Assembly: GCA_021613375.1 (NCBI GenBank)
Contig: JAJQXZ010000029.1
Location: forward strand, 62,001 to 126,000
Reading direction: 5' to 3'
Length of the DNA: 64,000 nt
From: Megaleporinus macrocephalus
Lineage: Eukaryota; Chordata; Actinopteri; Characiformes; Anostomidae
In this document: positions 1-10,622 of the stretch, piece by piece
Layout of the letters: every line of letters starts with the position of its first letter
How positions within the stretch are numbered: position 1 is the first letter of the stretch
Position numbers and translations under genes: made by a program
The notes under the pieces: model-generated
What the model saw: the letters and a program-made list of their open reading frames with translations, nothing else
Told to the model about the DNA's origin: nothing
Databases searched by the model: none

Positions 1-506
1 ACATTAAAGATGACGATTATATCCAAAAGTTTACAACTAATTTGCAAGTAAACCTACCAACTTTAGCAGGATATCTGTTTATAGGAGGTGTTAAGTTGCT
101 TTTAGTATTATTTGTAGCAAACATTCAGGTAACACTATTTTGAGTGGTCCGTTGTAGATGATCAACAGACCATCAGAAACCTATAAAACTTGCCTCTAAT
201 AGGAGCTAATGAGAAGCCAAACGTAATGACCATGTATCGCTAATTCACAACCAAAATCTTCTGAATTCTCTGAATTCAGCACAAACATTTTATTAAAAAT
301 AAGTACTCCAGTATTTGCGAACACTTAAAAATATAAAAAATATAAAACAGCTGACTGTTGAATTCCTCATTATGTGATAAAACTATACAGCTGATGCTAC
401 AGTTAATAAGTGAAACCATTGTTGTCGTTAAACAACAGTAAAATAAAAATAAAATAAAAAAACAAGCTGTAACATAATTTTAGATTTATAATGACCTGTA
501 ATCTGA

Positions 507-541
507 GACGTCATCTTACAGTAAATAAAACGAAAGTGAAC
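507..541 (+). promoter_or_regulatory. CRE-like and IRF/ISRE-like sites upstream of the deaminase gene
   Basis: The sequence GACGTCAT (507-514) is a near-consensus CRE. GAAAGTGAAC (532-541) fits an IRF element, GAAANNGAAA, with one mismatch at the last base. An A/T-rich AAATAAAA stretch lies between them (523-530). They lie about 105-140 bp before the proposed ATG at 644, where a core promoter or 5' UTR would be expected. Interferon control is an inference from motif and position only. Confidence 0.4.
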
Positions 542-643
542 AGAACTGGCTGGACTGCCTGGAAGTGTTACTGGTCTTCCTGGTCCTCCTGCAAATCCCA
601 GCCAAGAAAGATTCAACACGTTGTGCAAACATCTCAACTCATC

Positions 644-3600
644 ATGGTAAGCAGCTCTTTATGAAAACGTCAGTTCGGTGTCTGCTTGTTTTTAAATAAT
701 AAACATAAATTAGATGTAAATCTGATATTGTTCGGACAGAAGAAATCACTGCACTGGATGGGGAACTAACGGAATCTGACCAAGATGGCGGCTGCGGCTG
801 CTTCGGGAAATATATATAAAATATGTAGTCCGTTTATTGTTTGTAGTAACTTTGTTAGACTCGTCGTTCACCGTCTGACCCGCTTTATAGCGGATAACTG
901 AGTTAATGATGGATGACGGACTGTTGGAGGCGCTGCTCAGCTTCAGGCTGCATCACGAAACAGGCCTCGGGACCTCGGGCCCGCGTGGCGCCGCTGGCCG
1001 AGAGAGAGCGCGTCAGAAACGGTGTGGCGGAAAGCAGAAACGCGGCGAACGCTAGGCTATTCGAGCTAGGCTAAAGGCTAGCAATGGCTTCTACCATCTC
1101 TTCTCCTCTAAAATGTCAGTTTTCACCTGAATTAACTGAGCCGCTCCATATTTCAGCGCGAACAGCGTGTTATTTTTGTTGTTTTAGGGGAAATATTACT
1201 GAGTTTTACAGCATTAAGACGTGACAATCCAGCTAACGGTGCTAACCGCGCAGACAGGGTAGCAGCGCCGAGGCGGCTTGTGTGTTTATAGTAACGAGGA
1301 ATTTGTGCATAAATGCGGTACAAACAGCCCCTCATATCAGTTATATTAGTCCAGTTCCGTATTCTATTAAGTTTGGAGAGAAAGAAGCGCTGGTTCGTGT
1401 TCTGGGGTTTAAAACGAGCAGGGGTTTGTGTTGTGAATGTCTGAAGTAAACCGTCTGGACTGGTTGTGTTGATCAAGACTAACGCAGCGATGCAGTGAAT
1501 TAAATCTCCTTTACATTATAACTTAGACCAGAGGACACTGAGCACAGTTGGTAAAGCGAGTAACTGTAAAGAAAACCTGCTGTATTAAAACTTTCAGTTT
1601 CGGTTTGGCTGCTTGTGCATGTTTCCGCATGCGCGTCAGAACGGCGTTTGCACGGTCACTGGCTGCCTCGATAACTGGCTGCCTCAGTGCCTTCGCTGCC
1701 TGCGCTGCCACAGTGCTGAGGTCAGCACTGTCCTTTTCTAACTGCATCTGCGCAGACTCAGATGTCAGAAGATATCAGAAACAGCCAAACAGAGTTTTAG
1801 ATAAACATTAGATTCAGACATGACTGGCTGCCCTCCTGCCTAAGAATATTGAATGAGCAGGCAGACCACTTTTATAGACCACTGACATTGTATCGTCACT
1901 TTGTGGTCGGCAGCATTTAGTTAGACCGTCAGAGTAAATAAAATAAGGCCTAAACAAAAGTTGTTTTCTACTGCTTTTTGTCCAGGGGAATTTTTTTTGT
2001 GAGGCTATTGCCATCTGTAAGTGGGAACCTCAGAAGAGAAGGTACCAGGTGGGATTGTGGGATGGAAAGAGTCTCAGTCGTTTTTTGTTTAAATAAGCTG
2101 TTAGGAGAAGCTTTGACGTTTGGGTTGGTGACCTCAAGTTGAGCTTGAAATAATGTAAACAGTGTAGGATTATAGACTCGTTGCTGGGACCACCACATTT
2201 TCTTGTGATGCTACAGCCATCTGTAAGTGGGGACCCCAGAGAAGAAAGTATCTGGTTGGGGAAAAGTGGAACTAAACTTTGTTCAAAATAAGATATTCAT
2301 GTTACTTTGTATTGTGTTTATGATACTTATTTACATCTGTTTTAATAAACAGATTACGATTAGGCTACAATTCCATTGTTTATCAGGGGGTCAGTCATCT
2401 GTAATAGAAATTATTATGTTGAAAATAATCTCTAATCCTCTTTTTGTTTCTAATGAATGTTTGAAACTGTGTCCAGGTGTGGCCAGGCGTGCCGACTGCA
2501 GTGCTCCTCGTCTCTCTGCTCTGTGGAATCTGGGAGGTTAAATGCCAGGGACATGTAGACCTGGGTGCACTGAAGCATATAGTCAGTTTGATCAATGAGC
2601 CGTAAGTAGTGACTGTTTGATCTACACAACAACAAAGAAACTTCAATGAGAATGTTTATTTCAAGCGCCATTAATATATCTGTGAGATTCAGTGTCCTGA
2701 ACAGCCTCAAAAGCATGGTAGTTATTATCTAAAGTTTAAGAAATTAATGATGAGTGGTCAATGAATAAAACATGCTTCATTGTTTAATTGAAGATATAAG
2801 GAAAAGCATGAAATGGTTGGAATTTTCTCCTTTCTTCATGTGTTTGACCAATTTTTTGTAGTTAATATTTGTAATAGGTTAATGTTGTGGTAGTTAAGTG
2901 GGGACAATAATAATAGAAATGTTTGAGAAACTAGAGAGGAACCCATGATGAGTGCACTAACTCTTACATTAGTACTTCATTATTTCTGTGTAGCACATCT
3001 GGAACGTCATCTGTACCAGAGCCTGGAACATTTTCTGAAGACGACTTGCAGTATGCCATGGCCATCAGGATTGCGAAGGGGCAGTGTCTACAGGGTTTCC
3101 AAGAACAGGGTTTCAAATGTCTTAAAAAGGAAGTGGAGGAAATAAAGAACAAAAAGAAGAATAGATCCATGTTTCATGAAGGACAAATGGTCGTCGCTGC
3201 CAGACCTGATAAAGCCAGACATTCAGAGTATCGTTTGTTGATAGAACATAATCCGACAGTCATAGAGAAGCTGCTAGAGGAAGCGAAAGGACAGTCTGAT
3301 GACTGTGTGATCTTTTACACCTACAACTCTCCCTGTTGTGACATGTGCCTCAATGAAAAGGAAGATAAAGTAAGAAAACTACAGCACGATAAGAAACAGA
3401 ACAAAACTGGAAACGCTGGGCCATTACTTCAGAAGTGTATTTATAACTATCTTAAGGTTCTAACCTCCCTGCAAGGGCCCAGGGCGTTCGTTTTCACCCA
3501 GCTCTACAGAAAAGATGTAGAAAAGGATAAAGAGGTTGTGAGAGCAGCCTTGGAGATGGTAGATGATCGAGTTCCTCTGTATCAGTGTGATAATAATAGG

Positions 3601-3663
3601 TGTCAGCGTTGTGAAAAGAATAATCACTTCTGTGTCCCTGACGACGATCAGAATTCAGATTGA
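644..3663 (+). CDS. secreted AID/APOBEC-like (deaminase-fold) protein, three coding exons
   Basis: Proposed join is 644-646 (ATG directly followed by a gtaagc donor), 2477-2601 and 2994-3663, giving 265 residues in one frame with GT-AG introns. Residues 2-24 form a signal peptide (hydrophobic core TAVLLVSLLCGIW, likely cut near C-Q-G). The mature part carries H-S-E-Y-R-L-L and then, about 25 residues later after a beta-strand-like CVIFYTYN, the motif S-P-C-C-D-M-C. This is the HxE...PCxnC zinc signature of cytidine-deaminase-fold enzymes. A later strand (RAFVFTQLY), a helix and a Cys cluster (C-x4-C-x2-C-x6-C) close the protein. Fish secreted AID/APOBEC-like deaminases (SNAD type) are known from comparative genomics, and I infer membership from this architecture. 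The substrate is unknown; a secreted enzyme could act on foreign nucleic acid or a nucleotide. Exon 1 is the least certain part. Confidence 0.72.
770..1100. promoter_or_regulatory. CpG-rich, promoter-like block with perfect YY1 site
   Basis: This is the only strongly CpG-rich block in the left 8 kb. AAGATGGCGGC (782-792) is the consensus YY1 element often found at vertebrate transcription starts. Its ATG opens a 38-codon frame (785-901), and a second ATG pair at 906 opens a frame of about 49 codons. Neither resembles a protein I know. It lies inside the proposed first intron of the deaminase gene, so it may be an alternative promoter, a separate transcript start, or a relic. Confidence 0.35.
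1980..2270 (+). repeat. 206-216 bp tandem repeat, array 1 (about 1.4 units)
   Basis: The marker gccatctgtaagtggg recurs at 2010 and 2216, 206 bp apart, followed by similar sequence. The same family makes the array at 3915-4480. It lies in the first intron of the deaminase gene. Confidence 0.8.
2477..2601 (+). CDS. deaminase exon 2: signal peptide and mature N-terminus
   Basis: The exon follows a tgtgtccag acceptor and ends at a strong gtaagt donor (2602). Its single open frame reads a hydrophobic leader, then a short helix-like stretch (DLGALKHIVSLINE). It has no internal ATG, so the start must come from an upstream exon. The ATG|gtaagc at 644 fits in phase 0. Confidence 0.65.
2994..3663 (+). 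CDS. deaminase exon 3: complete catalytic domain
   Basis: The acceptor is ttatttctgtgtag. The exon completes the split proline codon and runs 222 residues to TGA at 3661-3663. H-S-E lies around 3219-3227 and the S-P-C-C-D-M-C zinc motif around 3328-3348. The whole domain in one exon is typical of a compact, fast-evolving family. The frame is open throughout with no lesion, so it appears functional. Confidence 0.8.
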
Positions 3664-3914
3664 TTAGACAGGTGCTTCTCTGAGATCTATGAGATGCCTC
3701 ATCCAGCGATTAAGATTAGACCTGCTTTGACCCCAACAGTCAGCACTCACTGTTAGCACTGTAGTGTTTTTCAAGTCAGTAGTCATATTGAGTCGTATTC
3801 ATCTGTTTTAATTACCTCATAAATGTTTACCCAACACAAACTTTTAAGGTACTCAATAGTTCTCACATTTTTAGTGCTATTAGTTAAGCGATATAGGATT
3901 TTCATAGCTTCCCC

Positions 3915-4480
3915 ACTATCTGGGACCACCAAACATTTTCTTGTGATGCTACAGCCATCTGTAAGTGGGTACCCTGGAAGAGACTGGTGGGATTGTGGGA
4001 TGGAAAGAGACTCAGTTGTTTTTTTAGTTTACCTAAGCTGTTGTGAGAAGCTTTGGCATTTGGGTTGGTGTCCTTGAGTTGAGTTAACTCATGAAATAAC
4101 ATAAACAATATAGGGTTTTCGGTGACTTGTAGCTGGGACCACCAAACATTTTTTTGTGATGCTACAGCCATCTGTAAGTGGGGACCCCAGAGGAGAAAGT
4201 ACCTGGTGGGAATGTGGGATGGAAAGGGTCTCAAGCGTTTTTGTAGTTTACCTAAGCTGTTAGGAAAAGCTTTGACGTTTGGGTTGGTGTCCTCAAGTTG
4301 AGTTAACTCTTGAAATAATGTAAACGATGTAGGATTTTCGACTCTTAGCTGGGACCACCAGACATTTACTTGTGATGCTACAGCCATCTGTAAGTGGGGA
4401 CCCCAGAGAAGAAAGTACCTGGTAGGATCTTCTAAGAACCTTTGATGTTTGGGTTAGTGTCCTCAAGTTGAGTTAAACAT
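3915..4480 (+). repeat. 206-216 bp tandem repeat, array 2 (about 2.7 units)
   Basis: The marker gccatctgtaagtggg recurs at 3954, 4167 and 4383, and gggaccacca recurs at 3922, 4136 and 4351. The period is about 213-216 bp. The minus strand of this array and of array 1 shows open frames only because units have few stops. It lies just after the deaminase stop codon and may be part of its 3' UTR. Confidence 0.85.
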
Positions 4481-4803
4481 GAAACCATGTAATAATAATC
4501 CTGTTATAATAATAATAATAATAATATTAAAATAACCCTAAAATATTGGCCTTCCAATTTTAGGTTATCTTCTATTATATGTGAGTTTGATCTAAACAGG
4601 TGAAGTTCAGGTTATTCAGTCTGATATTAGAGCAGTAGATAGAGATTTTGGTGAAAAACATATAAGTATAAATGGAATATGAAACAGACAGTGTGTAACA
4701 GCTGGATGCCTCATTGTATGGTGAAGCTATATTATATCTGCTTGCTCTGTATTAGTGATCTGTATCAGTAGTTTGTTTTACCAATATGTTCTTAATTAAA
4801 CTC

Positions 4804-4809
4804 AATAAA
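4804..4809 (+). terminator. candidate poly(A) signal for the deaminase gene
   Basis: AATAAA is found 1.1 kb after the stop codon, with a second copy at 4925-4930. If used, the 3' UTR would contain repeat array 2. Between 4480 and 4800 I see only an AAT microsatellite (about 4503-4530) and unique A/T-rich DNA. Confidence 0.3.
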
Positions 4810-5399
4810 TACTTAAACATTACCAACAGTTTAGCGTCCGGGTGTGTTTGTTCTTTCTCCATTGTGATGTATTTGTGGTTGACATGGAAAGCTTATAAGC
4901 CCTTGTGCAGTTACTGAACACAATGAATAAACGTTTGGAATCTTTGGCTACAGCCGCACGCCAAAGTTTTTAAAAAGAATTTTAAGACGATTACACGTGA
5001 ATATGTCAAATCTATAATGACGTATGAGATGTCTGACTACAAATATTCTCAAAAATGACTGAATCAGTGAATATTTTAGTTCAGGGCTGCAAAGCTCTGA
5101 TCCTGGGGACCAAAGTTTTGTTGGTCAGCTCTTATCTAGGTGGATTTAGCCAAGCAAGCTCCCCCATTGGTTAGGACTTAACTACTATCATAAACAGGAT
5201 CTGAGGAATCAAGCCATCATGCTCTGACTTACAACAAGATCGAGATTGTGAAAAAAGTCACGTGGAGGTACTAGATTACCACTGATTGTGAATATGAGCC
5301 ATAGTCTTAGCAGGTTTCAGGTTAGGAATGGAAAACAGACTACACTTAAAGACTGTAGTTCATCTGATTCTCTGTATACTTTATTACTCTGTTCTTTAA

Positions 5400-5545
5400 T
5401 GATCAGGACCCCCACAGGACCACCACAGAGCAGGAACTATTAGGGAGGTGGATCATTCTCAGCACTGCAGTGACACTGACGTGGTGGTGGTGTGTTAGTG
5501 TGTGTGGTGCTAGTGTGAGTGGATCAAACACAGCAGCAAATCAAC
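5400..5545 (+). repeat. dispersed repeat fragment (gtggtgctagtgtgagtgg family)
   Basis: The end of this block (5498-5524) matches 20484-20510, sharing gtgtg-tgtgct-gtgtga-tggat. The two sites carry different portions of one interspersed family common in fish. No coding sequence is visible. From 4930 to 5400 I see no gene. Confidence 0.5.
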
Positions 5546-5710
5546 GCAGAAATACTTTTAAGTAGATGATTAAGCTTCAACAGAAGATCTGGACCTTCTT
5601 CGTTCTTCTATAGTTTTCCTCTCTTCATCTCTTCTGTAAACACAGGTGTACAAAACATCAAAAAAATATCAAAATTCATGCTGACGCACACATATACTTA
5701 TATATGGTGT

Positions 5711-7430
5711 GGTGTAGTGGTTAGTACGTTGGTTGTGTAATTAGTACGGTGGTGTAGTGGTTAGTACGGTGGTGTAGTGGTTAGTACGTTGGTGTAGTAA
5801 TTAGTACGGTGGTGTAGTGGTTAGTACGGTGGTGTAGTGGTTAGTACGGTGGTGTAGTGGTCAGTACGGTGGTGTAGTGGTTAGTAGGGTGGTGTAGTGG
5901 TTAGTATGGTGGTGTAGTGGTTAGTATGGTGGTGTAGTGGTTAGTACGGTGGTGTAGTGGTTAGTACGGTGGTGTAGTGGTTAGTATGGTGGTGTAGTGG
6001 TTAGTACGGTGGTGTAGTGGTTAGTACGTTGGTGTAGTAATCAGTACGGTGGTGTAGTGGTTAGTATGGTGGTGTAGTGGTTAGTACGGTGGTGTAGTGG
6101 TCAGTACGGTGGTGTAGTGGTCAGTACGGTGGTGTAGTGGTTTGTACGGTGGTGTAGTGGTCAGTATGGTGGTGTAGTGGTTAGTACGGTGGTGTAGTGG
6201 TTAGTATGGTGGTGTAATGGTTAGTACGGTGGTGTAGTTGTCAGTACGGTGGTGTAGTGGTTAGTATGGTGGTGTAGTGGTTAGTACAGTGGTGTAGTGG
6301 TCAGTACGGTGGTGTAGTGGTCAGTACGGTGGTGTAGTGGTCTGTACGGTGGTGTAGTGGTCAGTATGGTGGTGTAGTGGTCAGTACGGTGGTGTAGTGG
6401 TTAGTATGGTGGTGTAGTGGTTAGTACGGTGGTGTAGTGGTTAGTATGGTGGTGTAATGGTTAGTACGGTGGTGTAGTTGTCAGTATGGTGGTGTAGTGG
6501 TCAGTACGGTGGTGTAGTGGTTAGTACGGTGATGTAGTGGTTAGTACGGTGGTGTAGTGGTTAGTACGGTGGTGTAGTTGTTAGTACGGTGGAGTAGTGG
6601 TTAGTATGGTGGTGTAGTGGTCAGTACGGTGGTGTAGTGGTTAGTACGGTGGTGTAGTGGTTAGTACGTTGGTGTAGTAATTAGTACGGTGGTGTAGTGG
6701 TTAGTATGGTGGTGTAGTGGTCAGTATGGTGGTGTAGTAGTTAGTATGGTGGTGTAGTGGTTAGTACGGTGGTGTAGTGGTTAGTATGGTGGTGTAGTGG
6801 TTAGCATGGTGGTGTAGTGGTTAGTACGGTGGTGTAGTAGTTAGTATGGTGGTGTAGTGGTCAGTACGGTGGTGTAGTGGTTAGTACGGTGGTGTAGTGG
6901 TTAGTACGGTGGTGTAGTAGTTAGTATGGTGGTGTAGTGGTTAGTACGGTGGTGTAGTGGTCAGTACGGTGGTGTAGTGGTTAGTACGGTGGTGTAGTGG
7001 TTAGTACGTTGGTGTAGTAATTAGTACGGTGGTGTAGTGGTTAGTATGGTGGTGTAGTGGTCAGTATGGTGGTGTAGTAGTTAGTATGGTGGTGTAGTGG
7101 TTAGTATGGTGGTGTAGTGGTTAGTATGGTGGTGTAGTGGTTAGCATGGTGGTGTAGTGGTTAGTGTGGTGGTGTAGTAGTTAGTATGGTGGTGTAGTGG
7201 TTAGTATGGTGGTTTAGTGGTTAGTATGGTGGTGTAGTGGTCAGTACGGTGGTGTAGTGGTTAGTACGGTGGTGTAGTGGTTAGTACGTTGGTGTAGTAA
7301 TTAGTACGGTGGTGTAGTGGTTAGTATGGTGGTGTAGTGGTTAGTACGGTGGTGTAGTGGTTAGTATGGTGGTGTAGTGGTTAGTATGGTGGTGTAGTGG
7401 TTAGTATGGTGGTGTAGTGGTTAGTATGGT
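5711..7430 (+). repeat. 20-bp minisatellite, 86 units in perfect register
   Basis: The unit is ttagtacggtggtgtagtgg. Every unit from 5711 to 7430 is exactly 20 bp with substitutions only and no indels. Most units contain TGGTGTAGTGG, an exact match to the pol III A-box consensus TRGYNNARNNG, and gtagtggttagta resembles a tRNA D-arm. A marked variant (acgtt/ggtgtagtaa) at 5781, 6021, 6661, 7001 and 7281 gives higher-order structure. No B-box was seen. Confidence 0.97.
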
Positions 7431-8040
7431 CAGGGTAGGTCCTCAAACTCTACACTACAGACATACTGACCACTATTCCTCTATTTTTCCTTTATTCTTC
7501 CCTCATTCCTCCAATAGAGTCCCATTCATTTTCAGCAAAACCCAAAACCTTGTTCTTTATTTACCCGACAGTCACCAAACTGCATGTAATCATTCAGCGT
7601 GGGTCTTCAAACTTTAGTGAGTTTATTAAAGTAGGGACTCTATATAAGGGAACATATAGAAATAAATGATTGAATACATTCAATACATCTTAAAACAACA
7701 CTTACAGCACGTTTATAAGCTTGCCTACAAATGATATATCTGTATTTATAATTGTGTTAATTATTATTTGATTAATATTTTAGTAATAACCAAAAATTAA
7801 AGTGTTGGCCAACGTTTTGTTAATGCCAGCATGTGGACGCAGCACCACGCTTTACTTGAGCTCCGCTGCATATCACTAACATAAACATCTCATGACAGAT
7901 GTTATATGACAGATGTTGTTCAGTAATATATCAGTGTCATTAGCGCTAATTCTAAAATGTTTAATTCCAGAGAACTCCACGGAGCTGACCACTCAATCTG
8001 CTTCTCATACTGTATGTCTGAATTCACCCTGCTGTCTGGA
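7431..8040. other. no gene seen
   Basis: This is unique A/T-rich sequence between the minisatellite and a motif-rich block. Open frames are short and show no family resemblance. Confidence 0.5.
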
Positions 8041-8070
8041 ATGGCTCTGTTAGAGCTCCTGTGTCTTTAA

Positions 8071-8304
8071 GCCCCGCCTCCTGATGAGCCCAGTGTGCTC
8101 TGATTGGTCAGCTCGCCCGCTCTGCTCTGACTGGTCAATCACCAGAGTGCTGCTAGCAGCATCCTGCTACAAGTCCTGGCCCTATAGGCGGGCAATAAGG
8201 ACAGTGTTACGAGATGATGTCACCTTGTCACAGAGAAGAAGAGGGCTGGAATTCCAAGGAGGCGGCTGAGAAAAGGGGTTTCTGTGGGAGAGAGAAACGG
8301 AAAC
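8071..8304 (+). promoter_or_regulatory. promoter-like block: GC box, inverted CCAAT, kB-like palindrome, ISRE
   Basis: The motifs are gccccgcctcc (8071-8081), ATTGG inside tgattggtca (about 8103), ggaattcc (8249-8256, a kB-like palindrome) and GAAACGGAAAC (8294-8304, a match to GAAANNGAAAC). A TATATAGG-type box follows at about 8516. The kB-then-ISRE order recalls class I promoters, but no exon is recognisable downstream on either strand. It may be an orphan promoter of a lost gene. Confidence 0.3.
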
Positions 8305-8567
8305 AGATCCCGTTTAAAACCGTATTTGGTGTTTAGTGAAGTTGTGTTTGTCTCGTGTGAGAGGAGAGTAACACTCTTCACTTTTTCACAGCAGTGCATG
8401 TTTACACTCTTAGTAAAGTCTGATAATCTGCTGAAGATCTACTTACTGCAGTCTCTGACCAGCACACACAGTGAAAAGATGAGAAGAGCAGCTGCAACCT
8501 CAATAAAGAGGATCCTATATAGGCTGGAGCCTGAAACACATTAAAGCTGGGTCAGTGTCCTGTTTCT

Positions 8568-8896
8568 ACTTTATGGAACCCCAGAAGATGAATGGACCAA
8601 TAAAAATGTTCCAAACTGGCTTGTAAATAAATCTGGTTCCATTGATTTACATAGAGAGTAAAGAACACACACATTATATTGTCGCTGTCCAATAAAAACC
8701 TTGTATCTCCATTTTTGTCGATTTTTAATTTTTTACATTATTTGAACACACCAATGGCTGTATACATTGCGTGAATATGTCATGACTAATGGACCAATAG
8801 AAATGCTCCAAAATAGCTTGGGAAAAACTCTGGTTCCATTTACCTATATTGAAAGTTTTAGGTCTCTCCATTTTTCTCTCCAAGTTGCATTTTTGG
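8568..8896 (+). repeat. dispersed repeat (tggaccaatagaaatgctcc family)
   Basis: The part at 8680-8805 matches 37822-37975 closely, including tatctccatttttgtcgatt and catttgaacac-ccaatgg. The piece at 8575-8660 is a second partial copy of the motif at 8785-8860. A (TA)n microsatellite follows at 8898-8922. Confidence 0.75.
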
Positions 8897-8927
<31 letters not shown>

Positions 8928-9227
8928 CATGTTAGCCAGCATTTCACTGCTAGTTGTACAGTGTATTTCACAAAACAAGGTAATTTAACACCAGGAGGTC
9001 ATTATTACTAGATAAATACATATTTGATGTAAAGAATAGAGTAATATGTAACAATATAACGATAACTACGTAAATAAAATCATGAACGGTGGATAAAATG
9101 TATAACTTAGGTCTCTGTTTCTCCCGGTAATTGAGGTTGTAGTGGAGCTGTAACTGCAGTGATGAATCTATGTGCTGTTTACTGACTGTGATGTTTCACT
9201 CTACATGAAAAGCTACAATATACTCAT

Positions 9228-10622
9228 AACACTAACAGCAGTAACGATAGTAACATCAGTAATAATAGCAGTAACATCAGTAACAATAGCAGTGACAGCA
9301 GTAACAATAGCAGTAACATCAGTAATAATAGCAGTAATAACAGCAGTAATAATAGCAGTGACAGCAGTAATAATAGCAGTAATAACAGCAGTAATAATAG
9401 CAGTAATAATAGCAGTAATAATAGCAGTGACAGCAGTAATAATAGCAGTAATAACAGCAGTAATAATAGCAGTAATAATAGCAGTAATAACAGCAGTAAT
9501 AATAGCAGTAATAACAGCAGTAATAATAGCAGTAATAATAGCAGTAATAACAGCAGTAATAATAGCAGTAATAATAGCAGTAATAATAGCAGTAATAATA
9601 GCAGTTATAATAGCAGCAATAGTAGCAGTAATAACAGCAGTGACAGCAGTAATAATAGCAGTAATAATAGCAGTAATAATAGCAGTTATAATAGCAGCAA
9701 TAGTAGCAGTAATAACAGCAGTGACAGCAGTAATAATAGCAGCAATAATAGCAGTAATAATAGCAGTGACAGCAGTAATAACAGCAGTAATAATAGCAGC
9801 AATAGTAGCAGTAATAACAGCAGTGACAGCAGTAATAACAGCAGTAATAATAGCAGCAATAATAGCAGTAATAACAGCAGTAATAATAGCAGTAATAATA
9901 GCAGTAATAATAGCAGTAATAATAGCAGTAATAATAGCAGCAATAGTAGCAGTAATAACAGCAGTGAGAGCAGTAATAATAGCAGTAATAATAGCAGTAA
10001 TAATAGCAGCAATAATAGCAGTAATAATAGCAGTGACAGCAGTAATAATAGCAGTAATAATAGCAGTAATAATAGCAGCAATAACAGCAGTAATAATAGC
10101 AGTAATAATAGCAGTGACAGCAGTAATAATAGCAGTAATAATAGCAGTAATAATAGCAGTAATAACAGCAGTAATAATAGCAGTAATAACAGCAGTAATA
10201 ATAGCAGTAATAATAGCAGTAATAACAGCAGTAATAATAGCAGTAATAATAGCAGTAATAATAGCAGTGACAGCAGTAATAATAGCAGTAATAATAGCAG
10301 TAATAATAGCAGTAATAATAGCAGTAATAATAGCAGTAATAATAGCAGTGACAGCAGTAATAATAGCAGTAATAATAGCAGTAATAATAGCAGTAATAAT
10401 AGCAGTGACAGCAGTAATAATAGCAGTAATAACAGCAGTAATAATAGCAGTAATAATAGCAGTAATAATAGCAGTAATAACAGCAGTAATAATAGCAGTA
10501 ATAACAGCAGTAATAATAGCAGTAATAATAGCAGTAATAATAGCAGTAATAACAGCAGTAATAATAGCAGTAATAATAGCAGTAATAACAGCAGTAATAA
10601 TAGCAGTAATAACAGCAGTAAT
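9228..10622. repeat. 1.4-kb 12-bp-type microsatellite (taataatagcag)
   Basis: This is a compound array of aataatagcagt, aacagcagt and gacagcagt, all multiples of three bases. Every frame therefore stays open for hundreds of codons. The plus strand reads I-A-V-I runs, and one minus frame reads almost pure leucine because all its main codons (CTG, CTA, TTA) are synonymous. No gene is inferred. Vertebrate interspersed sequence flanks it at 9139-9185 and 10677-10735. Confidence 0.95.

Noticed and set aside
1523..1747. Minus-strand frame with Ala-rich helical look (QLEKDSADLSTVAAQAAKAL)
   Set aside because: No recognisable family, no convincing splice sites, and overlapped by a plus-strand frame of similar length; likely chance in GC-rich DNA.
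3902..4387. 161-codon minus-strand frame with repeated MAVASQ-NVWWSQL
   Set aside because: Repetition mirrors the ~213-bp DNA repeat, indels shift it between units, and no gene structure supports it.
5711..7430. tRNA genes or a CRISPR-like array
   Set aside because: Units have an A-box-like core but no B-box or cloverleaf, and there are no unique spacers between repeats.
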